DNA from: a virus
IMG/VR virus record: IMGVR_UViG_3300009593_000014
Span: 1 to 64,000 of that record
Reading direction: 5' to 3' (one strand)
DNA length: 64,000 bases
Positions 45,325 through 54,019 of the stretch are shown here, one piece after another; position 1 is the stretch's first letter; each line of letters starts with the position of its first letter. The notes under the pieces are model-generated. The model saw only the letters and a program-made list of their open reading frames with translations. It had not been told where the DNA came from and made no database searches. Both the position numbers and the translations under genes were made by a program.

Positions 45325-46320
45325 ACTATCTCCTTCATCAATATCGTCTGCTTTAAGCTCAATTTCATCTTGTACCTCAACAGACTTTTCTACTTCCAAT
45401 AGAGATTCATCACTTGCGCTGATTAGATCTTCCTCTGGAATATCATTTAGCCAAGTCATAAACCTCCTCAAAAGTGAGATCTTTTCGTTAGATTGTTCAT
45501 CTAAACTGTTTTCAGACACAACATCTTCAACTGGGGTATCTTTTGATAGCTCAGCCTCAGTAGTAGTGTCAGTTTCTACGTTGTCCATGTCTTGAACTGT
45601 AGCAGAATTATCATTTAATTGCAACTTTTCTGCAACATTTGACTCATCTTCTTCTGAACTTTCTGATTTACAGTCGCAACCGCCTTCGCTGTCACACTGA
45701 CAATCGGACCCACATGAGCAATCTCCACTCACAGGCTCTCCTTCATCAGATTTAATATCAGTTACGCATACAGTCGTATCGCCAATCTTATAGCATTCTC
45801 CATCCACAACGTCAAGAGCATACTGTAGACCTGTCTCGTCAGATTTAACTAACGTAATGTTGGCGGCAGGGTTTGCTGGATTGTCAACTAAACTTAGTTC
45901 ACCTAGTTCATAATCAGTAATAACACTGATGGGTTGTCCACGGAATTCTTTGGTTTCATCAAACTCCCTTTCTAGAACACGACCACCAATAGAAAAAGAA
46001 CTTAACGTTCCATCCAATACTTTCTCCCAAGTGCTTTGAGCACCTTTGGAGATATAAGCTGAAACTTCAATCCCTTTAAAATTAGCACCATTATGATTTA
46101 TATCCACAGGGCGATGCCCTACTGCTTTACCAACGGCGAGCGGCTGATGCATTTCGCGGATATTGCCTTGCCAATTGTCAAAAGCCTTAACGGACGCGTC
46201 GAAACCAACAACATCTCCAGACTTATCTATATTGTCAGACGTAGCAATACCCACAACTATTCTTTCCTCTTTCTTAATCATAGAAATTGGAAACATTAGT
46301 TGTAATTTATTATCATGCAT
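44944..46320 (-). CDS. Prohead protease fused to scaffold domain
   Basis: A 458-residue protein. The first 160 residues are an HK97-type S78 serine protease (REMHQPLAVG with catalytic His, TLSSFSIGGRV with catalytic Ser, then ELSLVDNPANP). A Cys-rich insert (CSCGSDCQCD, near residue 200) and an acidic linker follow. The C-terminal third is a coiled coil suited to scaffolding. The protease cuts scaffold and capsid arms during maturation. A nested scaffold start is described separately. Confidence 0.88.
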   Translation of the reverse strand: MHDNKLQLMFPISMIKKEERIVVGIATSDNIDKSGDVVGFDASVKAFDNWQGNIREMHQPLAVGKAVGHRPVDINHNGANFKGIEVSAYISKGAQSTWEKVLDGTLSSFSIGGRVLEREFDETKEFRGQPISVITDYELGELSLVDNPANPAANITLVKSDETGLQYALDVVDGECYKIGDTTVCVTDIKSDEGEPVSGDCSCGSDCQCDSEGGCDCKSESSEEDESNVAEKLQLNDNSATVQDMDNVETDTTTEAELSKDTPVEDVVSENSLDEQSNEKISLLRRFMTWLNDIPEEDLISASDESLLEVEKSVEVQDEIELKADDIDEGDSMNIEEITMALGTVIDEKLASFAEASNEKVEALIEEKLAEVTETVSKNQTEIEEKIEEVTKEVTERVEDVDSRVETVENAGAIKKSVDESEIDDDEAVIEKAAEEESAFWGNLFLPQDLIKSLGYRS

Positions 46321-46349
46321 AATTGCCTCCTTATAAAGCTACAATTTTT

Positions 46350-46379
46350 AGCATACCATAAAAATGGCTTTAATTACAA
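46350..46379 (-). promoter_or_regulatory. Promoter before protease gene
   Basis: Minus-strand TTGTAA (46374-46379), an 18-bp spacer and TATGCT (46350-46355), with TGG before the -10. GGAGG precedes the ATG. Same extended -10 style as other phage promoters in the window. Confidence 0.45.
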
Positions 46380-46637
46380 TTATCCCACAGCGTACATGGC
46401 TATGGTAACTGATGCTGTTGTAACCTCAAATTTAGTATAATCACCGGGGACGCACACATAGGTTGTCCCACCTGCAGGAATCAACACTGATCTGTTACCA
46501 TTCAGCTTCACGGAAGCTGCGGTAGAAGCATGTGTATTATGGAAATATATTGCGCTAGTGTGATGAGATAAGCTTACCTCACCATCAGTACTAGCGACTG
46601 CTGTGTCTGAATATACTATTGTACTATTTGTGTACAT
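46380..46637 (-). CDS. Small structural protein
   Basis: An 85-residue beta protein (IVYSDTAVASTDGEVSLS, then LIPAGGTTYVCVPGD). It lies between portal and protease genes, where decoration or minor capsid proteins are often encoded. No family recognised. Good GGAGG before the start. Confidence 0.6.
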   Translation of the reverse strand: MYTNSTIVYSDTAVASTDGEVSLSHHTSAIYFHNTHASTAASVKLNGNRSVLIPAGGTTYVCVPGDYTKFEVTTASVTIAMYAVG

Positions 46638-46651
46638 ATTCTCCTCCTATA

Positions 46652-48307
46652 TTAATCTCTTTCTCGTGGTTGGCTAGATTCTTGACCGGAACCTCGGTCT
46701 TCTCTTTCGCCATCACTTGCTGAGTCATCTCCTCTTGGTGGTTCAGAAGCATTACTGTTCCCCTCTGGAGCGCCCTCTGGCTTTTTTGGTTCTTTTTCTT
46801 CGATGTCTTCTCCTGTAAATGGATCAACGCCAGTTTGCATTAGCAAGTCCATTTCTTTAAGAACACTTGGGTATGGTAGAACATCATCACCATCTTCCCT
46901 GTCTGGTAGTCCGAGAGACTCACGCACCTCGTTGGGTGATATGACAGCAGTGCGAAGATATCTTTCACGAATCTTTGACTGCACATCTTCGTCTACCAAG
47001 TCGATCTGTTCAAATTCAAACTCAACAAGGTCAGTAAATTCCTTAATTATTTGATTGATCTTTTTTTCAATAATCTTCTGATCGGGACCCACGACCTGTA
47101 CCTTGAATGTTTTGTCTGCATCTCTAGATACAGCGAGGTTTGCGTTGTCGTAAACCCCCACTTTAGGAGCAGGTACCCTATTAGCTACCAGAATCTCATC
47201 ACGATTTGATTTTCTAAACTTGTCGAACGAAGCGTCTTGTACGGTATTTTCTAGCTTTTCAAACCTTAAATCAACGTCACCGCCTAAAGACGCAGGGAGA
47301 GGAACAATAAGGGTTCCATGGTTCCTTCCTTTTACTTCTGTTCTAAAATAATTAACAAGTTCTTGTTTAGACTTGTTACTTAATTTGGCCCCTTTAAGAA
47401 TGATAGCATATCTTGGGATAGCTTTATTTTCAAAGTAGTCAATATTGTAATTCTTGGCGTACTTGTCTCCAAGGATTGCCCCAATAGCAGTGACTGCAGA
47501 TGGGACTCCGTAGTAGTTGTTTCTTGGAGAGTAGGCTTTGAAATGGATAATTTCATTTGGTCTTGCGTCCCCATTTATTGGATCGGCAGTTTCTAGATCC
47601 TGAAAGTTCCTAAAGAACACGGACTGTAGCTTTGCATGCTTTGCCATTTGGACGTAACCATCACGAGTTCTTCTAACTCTGATGTTCAGAGCAGGAACGT
47701 GACCTATGTAGCCGATACTTCCAGAGTTAGTTCTGCCAATCTCTAGATACGCATTGCCCACTGTTAAGTAGTCAGTCCATAGTTTTATCATCATCTCTAC
47801 AAAAGTGTCGTCAGAGTTTGACTCATCAAATAAATGATTTAATTTCTTTCTCTCACGAGCAATATCTTGACGAACTCTTTCAGATTTTGCGTCAGTGTCT
47901 GCTTTTTCAATTCTACGCTTGGTTTTTTCGGAGTTACCAAACCTAAACCCTAATGCAACAGTATTTGCTACTCTTGCATTTATAGCCGCATAATGAGATG
48001 TATTAGTCTCATACAAGTCAGCTAGTATATTTAAATCATGAGGTGGTTCAACAACATCATACAAAGCGTATCCATCAAGAGATTGTGGATCTACATACTT
48101 AGAAGAAGAGTCAATACCTGTATTGGCTTTCTTCTCTAGTCTTTGTATTTTTCTTTTCATCTTTACTGATTGCCTCTTCGGGTCAATCTTTTTAAAAGAG
48201 TCTGTTGTTACAACCTCAGACCGAACCTGATGATACGTTACATCATCGATTTCAACCTCGGAATCTTCATCATCTTCAATAAAAGAAGTTTTAATCATAT
48301 CACTCAT
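46652..48307 (-). CDS. Portal protein
   Basis: A 551-residue protein of the PBSX/HK97-like portal type. It has DLYETNTSHYAAINARVANTV-like helices, WTDYLTVGNAYLEIGR, EIIHFKAYSPRNNYYGVPS, then an NRVPAPKVGVYD clip/stem region and a long charged C-terminal tail. It forms the dodecameric ring at the capsid vertex. Its place upstream of the protease and capsid genes is the standard order. Confidence 0.92.
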   Translation of the reverse strand: MSDMIKTSFIEDDEDSEVEIDDVTYHQVRSEVVTTDSFKKIDPKRQSVKMKRKIQRLEKKANTGIDSSSKYVDPQSLDGYALYDVVEPPHDLNILADLYETNTSHYAAINARVANTVALGFRFGNSEKTKRRIEKADTDAKSERVRQDIARERKKLNHLFDESNSDDTFVEMMIKLWTDYLTVGNAYLEIGRTNSGSIGYIGHVPALNIRVRRTRDGYVQMAKHAKLQSVFFRNFQDLETADPINGDARPNEIIHFKAYSPRNNYYGVPSAVTAIGAILGDKYAKNYNIDYFENKAIPRYAIILKGAKLSNKSKQELVNYFRTEVKGRNHGTLIVPLPASLGGDVDLRFEKLENTVQDASFDKFRKSNRDEILVANRVPAPKVGVYDNANLAVSRDADKTFKVQVVGPDQKIIEKKINQIIKEFTDLVEFEFEQIDLVDEDVQSKIRERYLRTAVISPNEVRESLGLPDREDGDDVLPYPSVLKEMDLLMQTGVDPFTGEDIEEKEPKKPEGAPEGNSNASEPPRGDDSASDGEREDRGSGQESSQPRERD

Positions 48308-48651
48308 CCTGTACCTTTTTTCTTATTAGAAAGTGCTATTATAGTATCCTCAAGTGGGTCAGGAGTTAGACCTTGATTTAGTCTTTCAACCTGATCGTCA
48401 CGTTCGGATGCCGAAACTTTTCGAGCGCCATCAATCCACATGACTTGACCGTCTGTTGATCCAGTCCAGTACCTTGCAGCCTCAGCCACATGTTTTTCTA
48501 CTTTAGGGTCGTTCATCATGCCTTCAGCACACAAATAATTGCCATCTGCATCTGCAACAATGCCACCATCGGGCATCTTCCACACACATACGCCAAAAGC
48601 TGACTGAGGAACATACAATCTTTTGCCATTTTTTATATATTGGTCACTCAT
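48304..48651 (-). CDS. Hypothetical protein preceding portal
   Basis: A 115-residue protein (KRLYVPQSAFGVCVWKMPDG, then a helical acidic half). It overlaps the portal gene by 4 nt. Proteins of this shape are often found just before portal genes in aquatic phages, but the function is unknown. A packaging or portal-associated role is inferred from coupling. Confidence 0.6.
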   Translation of the reverse strand: MSDQYIKNGKRLYVPQSAFGVCVWKMPDGGIVADADGNYLCAEGMMNDPKVEKHVAEAARYWTGSTDGQVMWIDGARKVSASERDDQVERLNQGLTPDPLEDTIIALSNKKKGTG

Positions 48652-48703
48652 ATCAAGATAATCTTACCACAATCAATGCAAAAAACCCAACATAAAAGAA
48701 CAA

Positions 48704-48880
48704 TTAATCATCAATATCTTCATATTCTTCATAAATCAACACAAAAGTTTCAAAATGACCAGAATCGGTGGGCATCATGATACTAGGAGGAGGCTCACAA
48801 TCAAATGTGAACTCAATTTCCTCTTCAATTCCGCATGAATTTTCGTATATATATGTTACTAACTCTTCTTTTTCTTTCAT
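48704..48880 (-). CDS. Small acidic hypothetical protein
   Basis: A 58-residue frame (MKEKEELVTYIYENSCG... ending EEYEDIDD) that starts three bases after the RNR stop codon. It is strongly acidic, includes FTFDCEPPPSIM, and has no recognised motif. Tight coupling to the RNR gene and a full reading frame support it, though the ribosome site is weak. Confidence 0.6.
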   Translation of the reverse strand: MKEKEELVTYIYENSCGIEEEIEFTFDCEPPPSIMMPTDSGHFETFVLIYEEYEDIDD

Positions 48881-48883
48881 ACC

Positions 48884-50941
48884 CTACAGGGCGCAAGTCA
48901 CACAGTCAGGATCATCAATCCTACAAGCTTCAACTTCTTCTACACCATCTTCAGTAGAATCCATGTTGTTTAGCACTTGTTCTGATCTGGAGTTATCTCT
49001 ATATATAGTAACCCCTTTGCACCCAAGATCATAAGCAAGACGATACAAACGATCAGTCTGTTCGACTGTAAAGTCTGAAGGACAGTTTGTTGTCTTGCTG
49101 ATAGCAGAATCAACCCATCGCTGAACTGCTGCTTGAACAGCGACATGTTCCTCTGGCTTGAGGTCCATCGCTGTGACGCAGTAGTCTGGAAGATCATTGA
49201 TGTCCAGACCCATATCGTCAATGACTGGTACGGTTTCAATTTCTGTACCTAGTCTAGAAGTTCTGGTGTACTGCCAGTTAAAGTAAGGCTCAACACCAGT
49301 TGAAGTTCCTTTCATTGTCCCAGTAGTTCCTGTGGGAGCAACGGTTAGTAAGCATACGTTTCTTATTCCATGTTCTAGCACTGCATCTCGTACATGCTCG
49401 GGCATTCCCTTCATGTATCCTGATTTTAGATATTGTTTTCTATCAAGAGCGGGGAATGATCCTTTTACTTTTGCAAGTTCTACAGATGCCATGTATGAGG
49501 ACTCCGATATTGTTTTGAAAAGCTCATCTACAAAGACAAGACCATCAGCAGACCCATACCGTAATTTCATTCTGACCAATAGTTCTCCAAGCCCCATGAC
49601 TCCGAGCCCAATTCGACGGTTGCCTTCATGGTTTTCCTTGATTGATTCAAAGTGGTATTCATTAATGCTAACCACGTTGTCAAGCATACGCACTGCTGAC
49701 TCAATTACTGTATTGAGCTTTTTCCATTCAAACTCAGGAACACCAGACGAGTCATCTACGAATGTAGACAAGTCAAGAGCACCCAGCGTGCAAACACCAT
49801 AAGCCTCAAGAGGCTGTTCTCCACAAGGATTTGTTGCCACCAAAGGAGCGAAGTACCAAGAGTTACTCATCTTGTTTGATCTTTCTAAAAAGTGAAGACC
49901 CGGTTCGGCAGAAGCCCATGCGGAAGACACTATTGAATCCCATATTTCTTTGGCTTGCACTGTTTTATAAACAATCACATTTTTTCCAAGAATATCTCTC
50001 CAGTAGGAAATGTTCCCATCCCAAAGGTCATTGAATTCAGGATCTTTTGTATCTGGAAAGACGAGATCCCATGATTCATTGTTTTTGAGAGCTTCCATGA
50101 ATCCGTCTGAGATACAAACGGACATATTAGCATTCTCAAACTCTCCTGCGGAGTGTTTTGCTGATATGAACTCTTCGACATCAGGATGCCAATCGTCAAT
50201 CATCAGCATTGTTGCGCCGCGCCGTGAACCCCCTTGTTCAATAAGCCCTGTAGAAAGGTTGAACATCTTTCCCCAAGACACAGCGCCACTAGAGATACCG
50301 TTAACCCCGATAACAGGAGCGTAGCGAGGGCGTAAAGAAGAAAGGTTAACACCAACCCCTCCACCTCTTGAATGCGTTTCCGCCATTTCTTTGACACGAT
50401 CAAAAATCCCTCCTCTAGAATCCTCTGGACATGGTAGCACAAAACAGTTTTGAAGTGTTAGTCCTTTTACACCAGCGCCAGCAAGAATACGTCCACCGGG
50501 AATAAAGTGATCAAAAAGAATATCTTTGAAGCCCTGCTCAACCGCCGGTGCGATATCTTCTGACTCACATTGAGATAGAGCCTTGGCAACTCTTGCTTTA
50601 ACTTGATCAACAGTTGTCTCTAATGGTTTAGATATCAAATCAAAATCAACTTGGTGAGTATCTCCTTGATAGGTCTTTACAGTCGCAGTGCGATTGGTTT
50701 GAGAAACCTCTTGCACTATGGATAGTTCCTTAACAGGCCATTTGGGATCTAAAACTACGATAGCTAAAACAAGATCGCCTACAGACAAGTCTCCTTTTTC
50801 TGCCTTCAGCGTGTATCTATCTAAAAATATTTTATATCCTTGATACCCGCTCTTTCTAAAAAACGATGGGATTTTTATCTCCGCATCGTCTTGTAATTCG
50901 GTCTCATTAGAGACAGTTGTTGTATAGCCTGTTATAGTCAT
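48884..50941 (-). CDS. nrdJ: Class II (adenosylcobalamin-dependent) ribonucleotide reductase
   Basis: A 685-residue enzyme making dNTPs from NTP/NDP. The barrel has LQNCFVLP (Cys166) and NPCGEQPLEA (Asn371, Cys373, Glu375), with Cys384 completing the redox pair. PTGTTGTMKGTSTG is the phosphate-binding loop. The C-terminal CVTC pair (680-683) regenerates the active disulfide. No small-subunit gene is visible, fitting the B12-dependent class. A promoter and a short hairpin precede it. Confidence 0.93.
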   Translation of the reverse strand: MTITGYTTTVSNETELQDDAEIKIPSFFRKSGYQGYKIFLDRYTLKAEKGDLSVGDLVLAIVVLDPKWPVKELSIVQEVSQTNRTATVKTYQGDTHQVDFDLISKPLETTVDQVKARVAKALSQCESEDIAPAVEQGFKDILFDHFIPGGRILAGAGVKGLTLQNCFVLPCPEDSRGGIFDRVKEMAETHSRGGGVGVNLSSLRPRYAPVIGVNGISSGAVSWGKMFNLSTGLIEQGGSRRGATMLMIDDWHPDVEEFISAKHSAGEFENANMSVCISDGFMEALKNNESWDLVFPDTKDPEFNDLWDGNISYWRDILGKNVIVYKTVQAKEIWDSIVSSAWASAEPGLHFLERSNKMSNSWYFAPLVATNPCGEQPLEAYGVCTLGALDLSTFVDDSSGVPEFEWKKLNTVIESAVRMLDNVVSINEYHFESIKENHEGNRRIGLGVMGLGELLVRMKLRYGSADGLVFVDELFKTISESSYMASVELAKVKGSFPALDRKQYLKSGYMKGMPEHVRDAVLEHGIRNVCLLTVAPTGTTGTMKGTSTGVEPYFNWQYTRTSRLGTEIETVPVIDDMGLDINDLPDYCVTAMDLKPEEHVAVQAAVQRWVDSAISKTTNCPSDFTVEQTDRLYRLAYDLGCKGVTIYRDNSRSEQVLNNMDSTEDGVEEVEACRIDDPDCVTCAL

Positions 50942-50955
50942 TATTCCTCCTTAAC

Positions 50956-50970
50956 GCATCAGAATGATGC
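50956..50970. other. Hairpin in RNR leader
   Basis: GCATCA and TGATGC form a perfect 6-bp stem with a 3-nt loop, just upstream of the RNR ribosome site (minus strand). Read on the plus strand the stem is followed by TTTTTC and looks terminator-like, but no plus-strand gene ends here. It may influence RNR translation. Confidence 0.45.
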
Positions 50971-51003
50971 TTTTTCAAAACTCTTGTCGAGTGCAGAACT
51001 AAT

Positions 51004-51032
51004 ATCATATCACCTATGAATTTTTAATCCAA
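51004..51032 (-). promoter_or_regulatory. Promoter for RNR operon
   Basis: Minus-strand TTGGAT (51027-51032), 17-bp spacer, TATGAT (51004-51009) with TGA before it (extended -10). It lies about 60 bp upstream of the RNR start codon. Confidence 0.5.
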
Positions 51033-51051
51033 TAGTTTTTGAAAAGATTTA

Positions 51052-52047
51052 TTACAAATCTAGATTCTCAACTATGCGTTCCGCAATTGAGTCCCACGAA
51101 TGCTCATTCTGGATTATTCTAGCACCTCTTAGGGCTTTTGTTTTATGATCTAAATAATCATCGGTAACTTCTTCCATCAAGGAAACCAGCATTTCATAGT
51201 CTGGCTTTATAGCTTTAGGAGCACCGCTACCGTAAGAGTCGAAATCAAGATCAACCTCCGGCATGTAGTCTTCAACACTAACCCACTCTCCACTAAGTGG
51301 CATTGACAAATCTGCATACTCTGAGCATCCTGTCTCATTAGTGCAGATTGTTGGCATGCCTGTGGCTATTGCCTGAAAGGGGATCATTCCGAAGCCCTCT
51401 CCGGTTGTGGGGTAGACCATACAATGACAATTGTTATAAAGATTCACCAGAGACTCTCTCTCTAGGTAAGTGTCTATAACTGTTATCTGAGGGTGTGGCA
51501 TAGGCAACTTATTTGCATTACTTACTTTCAATATTAAGTGATAATCATCATTGCCTTCAAATAGTTCCAAGAATGCCTTAACAACAAGATCAGCATTCTT
51601 TCTAGGTAGCTCTCCACCTACATGTAAGAAATAGAACTTTTCACCTATCTCCCTATTAACAACCTTCCAGTCTGAATGTATGCCATGAGGAACTACTTTT
51701 ATAGGGACTTCTATTCCCATACTTTCATACACATCTTTACACCAAGATGATGTAGCCCATATCTGATCGCACTTCTCCATGTTGTACTTCCAAGTATCAG
51801 GTATGCTTGTATATTCCCAAGGAGTATAACCTACATTCTTTTTACCTATCGTCTGGTAGTAAAATGGAAGGCAGTAGTTAACATGCCAAGCAGTTCCTTC
51901 TGCATTCCATATAACTTTCTGACCTAGTTTTTCTAATGCTTCAAATAAGCTTAGAGACACCTCTGTATAGCCAGAGCTTCTCCATACTGCACCTGACAGG
52001 TCTGTATCCTGCGGTGTAAACCATGATATATCTTTTCTTAAACCCAT
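51052..52047 (-). CDS. GT4-like glycosyltransferase
   Basis: A 331-residue GT-B glycosyltransferase. KVVPHGIHSDW, FLHVGGELPRKNADLVVKAF and YPTTGEGFGMIPFQAIATG give the nucleotide-sugar site with its Glu-x7-Glu-like motif. The plus-strand protein at 54448 shares this signature closely (CTNETGCSEYA against CTNATACEEYA), so they are paralogues. It probably adds sugars to a virion, host or DNA target. Confidence 0.85.
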   Translation of the reverse strand: MGLRKDISWFTPQDTDLSGAVWRSSGYTEVSLSLFEALEKLGQKVIWNAEGTAWHVNYCLPFYYQTIGKKNVGYTPWEYTSIPDTWKYNMEKCDQIWATSSWCKDVYESMGIEVPIKVVPHGIHSDWKVVNREIGEKFYFLHVGGELPRKNADLVVKAFLELFEGNDDYHLILKVSNANKLPMPHPQITVIDTYLERESLVNLYNNCHCMVYPTTGEGFGMIPFQAIATGMPTICTNETGCSEYADLSMPLSGEWVSVEDYMPEVDLDFDSYGSGAPKAIKPDYEMLVSLMEEVTDDYLDHKTKALRGARIIQNEHSWDSIAERIVENLDL

Positions 52048-52244
52048 GTAATAATATCTACTCCTAGTTCTTCTAGTATTAAAGCATCCTCTTCAAGCAT
52101 CCAGTACTGAATAGGTCTTCTGCACCACTGGCATCTAGTAACGCCTAAGTACTCATCGTTGATCTCAATTACAGAAATGTAAGTTTCATCAATTACCGGA
52201 GTTGGTGGACAATCTACGCATTCAGCTAAGGCTATGTATTTCAT
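52038..52244 (-). CDS. Small zinc-ribbon-like protein
   Basis: A 68-residue protein with two CxxC pairs (CVDC at 9-12, CQWC near 38-41) and an acidic C-terminus. It overlaps the glycosyltransferase gene by 10 nt and is the first minus-strand gene beside the divergent control region. Function unknown. Confidence 0.65.
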   Translation of the reverse strand: MKYIALAECVDCPPTPVIDETYISVIEINDEYLGVTRCQWCRRPIQYWMLEEDALILEELGVDIITWV

Positions 52245-52253
52245 TCTTCCTCT

Positions 52254-52288
52254 TTACTAGTATACTAGTATACTTAGTATATTTAGTA
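52254..52288. promoter_or_regulatory. Operator-like tandem repeats in divergent region
   Basis: Four adjacent 8-9-bp units (TACTAGTA twice, TACTTAGTA, TATTTAGTA), nearly palindromic overall, lie between divergent transcription units. They look like binding sites for a repressor or activator acting on both directions. The surrounding 190 bp is AT-rich and has no gene. Confidence 0.5.
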
Positions 52289-52445
52289 ATGAAACAATAT
52301 TGATTATTATTTTTAATGTTTAATATTGTTGTTTGAGGCAAGCCAGCATGCTAAGCAATTGATCCTACTAGTGATATTTTGATTTCGTGCAATAAAATTA
52401 ATATTGTAACATAATTGTAATATTCTATTTTTTATCATGAACGGT

Positions 52446-52472
52446 TTGAAAACTAAAATCACATGGTATACT
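52446..52472 (+). promoter_or_regulatory. Promoter for first plus-strand gene, probably leaderless
   Basis: TTGAAA (52446-52451), 15-bp spacer, TGG-TATACT (52467-52472). The -10 ends six bases before the ATG at 52479, so transcription should begin at the start codon. No Shine-Dalgarno is present there. Confidence 0.55.
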
Positions 52473-52478
52473 TTTCTC

Positions 52479-52667
52479 ATGGATACAAAAAGAATCGCAA
52501 TGCTTGTTAGCTTTTGTTGGATGGCAGGACTGTCTTTAGTAGCATGGATAGCTTTAAAAATAAACGGTACTGTGGTAAACTACTTAAGTATACTGCTTCT
52601 AATCAATGTAGCATATATGTTTTGGGCACCTATAGGATTGATGACAGCGAAGCCTGACAAAAAATAA
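52479..52667 (+). CDS. Small two-helix membrane protein
   Basis: A 62-residue protein with two hydrophobic helices (IAMLVSFCWMAGLSLVAWIA and LSILLLINVAYMFWAPIGL) and a basic C-terminus. The frame is open to an earlier ATG at 52437, but the -10 box just before 52479 argues for the later, leaderless start. A small membrane effector of unknown function. Confidence 0.65.
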   Translation: MDTKRIAMLVSFCWMAGLSLVAWIALKINGTVVNYLSILLLINVAYMFWAPIGLMTAKPDKK

Positions 52668-52675
52668 GGAGTAAC

Positions 52676-53020
52676 ATGAAAATCACACCAGCAACAGGAG
52701 AGGATGTCTCGGAAGTTGAAGGTATGTCCCTTACAGTTAAGCTTTTGCCCGATCTAAATGGAGGCATTGTTCCTGTTTACTATATAGCATCTCCATGTGA
52801 AGATTTTGGAATATCTATCGACTCCCTCAGAGCGTTAGTTGCTGGTTTAGAACTTGCAGCAGACGGTGTGGACTCTATGATAACCAATCTGCTGTCCTCT
52901 TTCAGAGAAGCAGCAATGCAAGAATTTCATAACCTAGGACTTCCAGAAGGACCAGTAGAGATTGATAAAATAATTCAATTCATAGCTCAACTAGAGCATG
53001 ATGATGAAGATAAAGAATAG
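52676..53020 (+). CDS. Hypothetical acidic protein
   Basis: A 114-residue acidic protein with a short beta N-terminus and a long helical region ending in HDDEDKE. AAGGAG lies six bases before the ATG, eight bases after the preceding gene. No family recognised. Confidence 0.6.
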   Translation: MKITPATGEDVSEVEGMSLTVKLLPDLNGGIVPVYYIASPCEDFGISIDSLRALVAGLELAADGVDSMITNLLSSFREAAMQEFHNLGLPEGPVEIDKIIQFIAQLEHDDEDKE

Positions 53021-53032
53021 TCGGTTCAAGAA

Positions 53033-53344
53033 ATGAAAGACCAAGTAGAGTATGGATCAGGAAGGGTTTTTGGAAGGGTAATAAAAGACTTCCCATATAA
53101 AGAAAGAGACTGCGGGCTATGCGACAGAAGAATGCAGTTAGTAAACGCAATCCACTCCGATCAAGACATCCACCACTACAAAGCAATCTATGTATGCGGA
53201 TATGAAAACTGCCCTGCATTCGATTATGAAGGCAGAAAGGCGTTTGTAAAGTTATACTATGCCTCAGAAGAGGCTTACAGCGTATTTGAAGATGTCCTGC
53301 TTCCGGTCTATGGACGCAGAGAAAAGACGGACGATGAAGACTAG
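53033..53344 (+). CDS. Hypothetical protein with zinc-finger-like cysteines
   Basis: A 103-residue protein with CGLCDRRM and, further on, CGYENCPAF, giving four cysteines as two close pairs. This suggests a treble-clef or ribbon metal site. The middle contains IHSDQDIHHYKA. It follows the previous gene by 12 bp. Function unknown. Confidence 0.6.
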   Translation: MKDQVEYGSGRVFGRVIKDFPYKERDCGLCDRRMQLVNAIHSDQDIHHYKAIYVCGYENCPAFDYEGRKAFVKLYYASEEAYSVFEDVLLPVYGRREKTDDED

Positions 53345-53346
53345 AG

Positions 53347-53472
53347 ATGCGAATGAAGATACCTTCAGGGCTTGAGCAGTTGTTTTGGACTTTCGTCCTG
53401 ATGTTGCCAATCATGGCGTTCACTACCCTATATATGTTATGGGTAAAGTTTGGGTGTGACGCTTGTTCTTGA
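53347..53472 (+). CDS. Small single-pass membrane protein
   Basis: A 41-residue frame (start MRMKIPSGLEQ) with one hydrophobic helix (TFVLMLPIMAFTTLYMLW) and a Cys-x-x-Cys at the end (CDAC). It starts three bases after the upstream stop. Real expression is plausible but not certain at this length. Confidence 0.45.
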   Translation: MRMKIPSGLEQLFWTFVLMLPIMAFTTLYMLWVKFGCDACS

Positions 53473-53569
53473 AATTACTTTTGGGATAATAAACCAATCA
53501 GAGCTATGATGTAATCACACCCTTAATAAAAGATATACAAGATGTCGCACAAGGGTCTTGGGAGTCAAA

Positions 53570-53809
53570 TTGGATATTTTAAATATTTATGGTCTTATAG
53601 GGGTTGTAATTGCAAATACTAGTGCTATAATAATAGTGTACTTAAAAAACAAAAGAGCCAATTCCGAAAACTACGGTATAAAAAACGGTAGAGGAAATCT
53701 CTTTCAACAAGTCGGAAAGTTACAGGATGACATGGTAGAAATCAGGGAAGACGTAGCTGAAGTTAAAGGGGCCATGCGTGTACTGCTCTCCGACAAAGAA
53801 GCTAAGTAG
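53570..53809 (+). CDS. Membrane-anchored coiled-coil protein
   Basis: A 79-residue protein with an N-terminal transmembrane helix (YGLIGVVIANTSAIIIVYL) and a C-terminal coiled coil (KLQDDMVEIREDVAEVKGAM). This resembles XhlA/hemolysin-like lysis proteins. The TTG at 53570 has GGGAG five bases upstream. The frame could also start at TTG 53558. Confidence 0.55.
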   Translation: MDILNIYGLIGVVIANTSAIIIVYLKNKRANSENYGIKNGRGNLFQQVGKLQDDMVEIREDVAEVKGAMRVLLSDKEAK

Positions 53810-53980
53810 AAATAAAAAAAGTTTATTTTATTGCAGCTGTATCGAGAACTAGCCGGAACCAGGCAAAAAATACACAATCCAGGTAGCTTTTTAAGATACT
53901 TCATGCTATACTTTCTAATAGAAAGTCCTGTGGGATATAGTTCAGCTTCGGCTCTACTGCTTACTCATGGGGCTTTTTGC

Positions 53981-54010
53981 TTGACAAGATGTGCCATTTA
54001 AAGATATTAT
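53981..54010 (+). promoter_or_regulatory. Strong sigma70-type promoter before RNA gene
   Basis: Perfect TTGACA (53981-53986), 18-bp spacer, TATTAT (54005-54010). The expected start at 54017-54020 coincides with the 5' end of the tRNA-like RNA. It is one of only two perfect TTGACA boxes with good spacing that I see in the window. Confidence 0.7.
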
Positions 54011-54019
54011 CTATATATA

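Noticed and set aside
53909-53980. Second tRNA or small RNA upstream of the tRNA-like gene
   Set aside because: There is a TATACT box and a partial D-arm-like TTCAGCTTCGGCTCT, but no matching acceptor or T-arm, so a tRNA cannot be supported.
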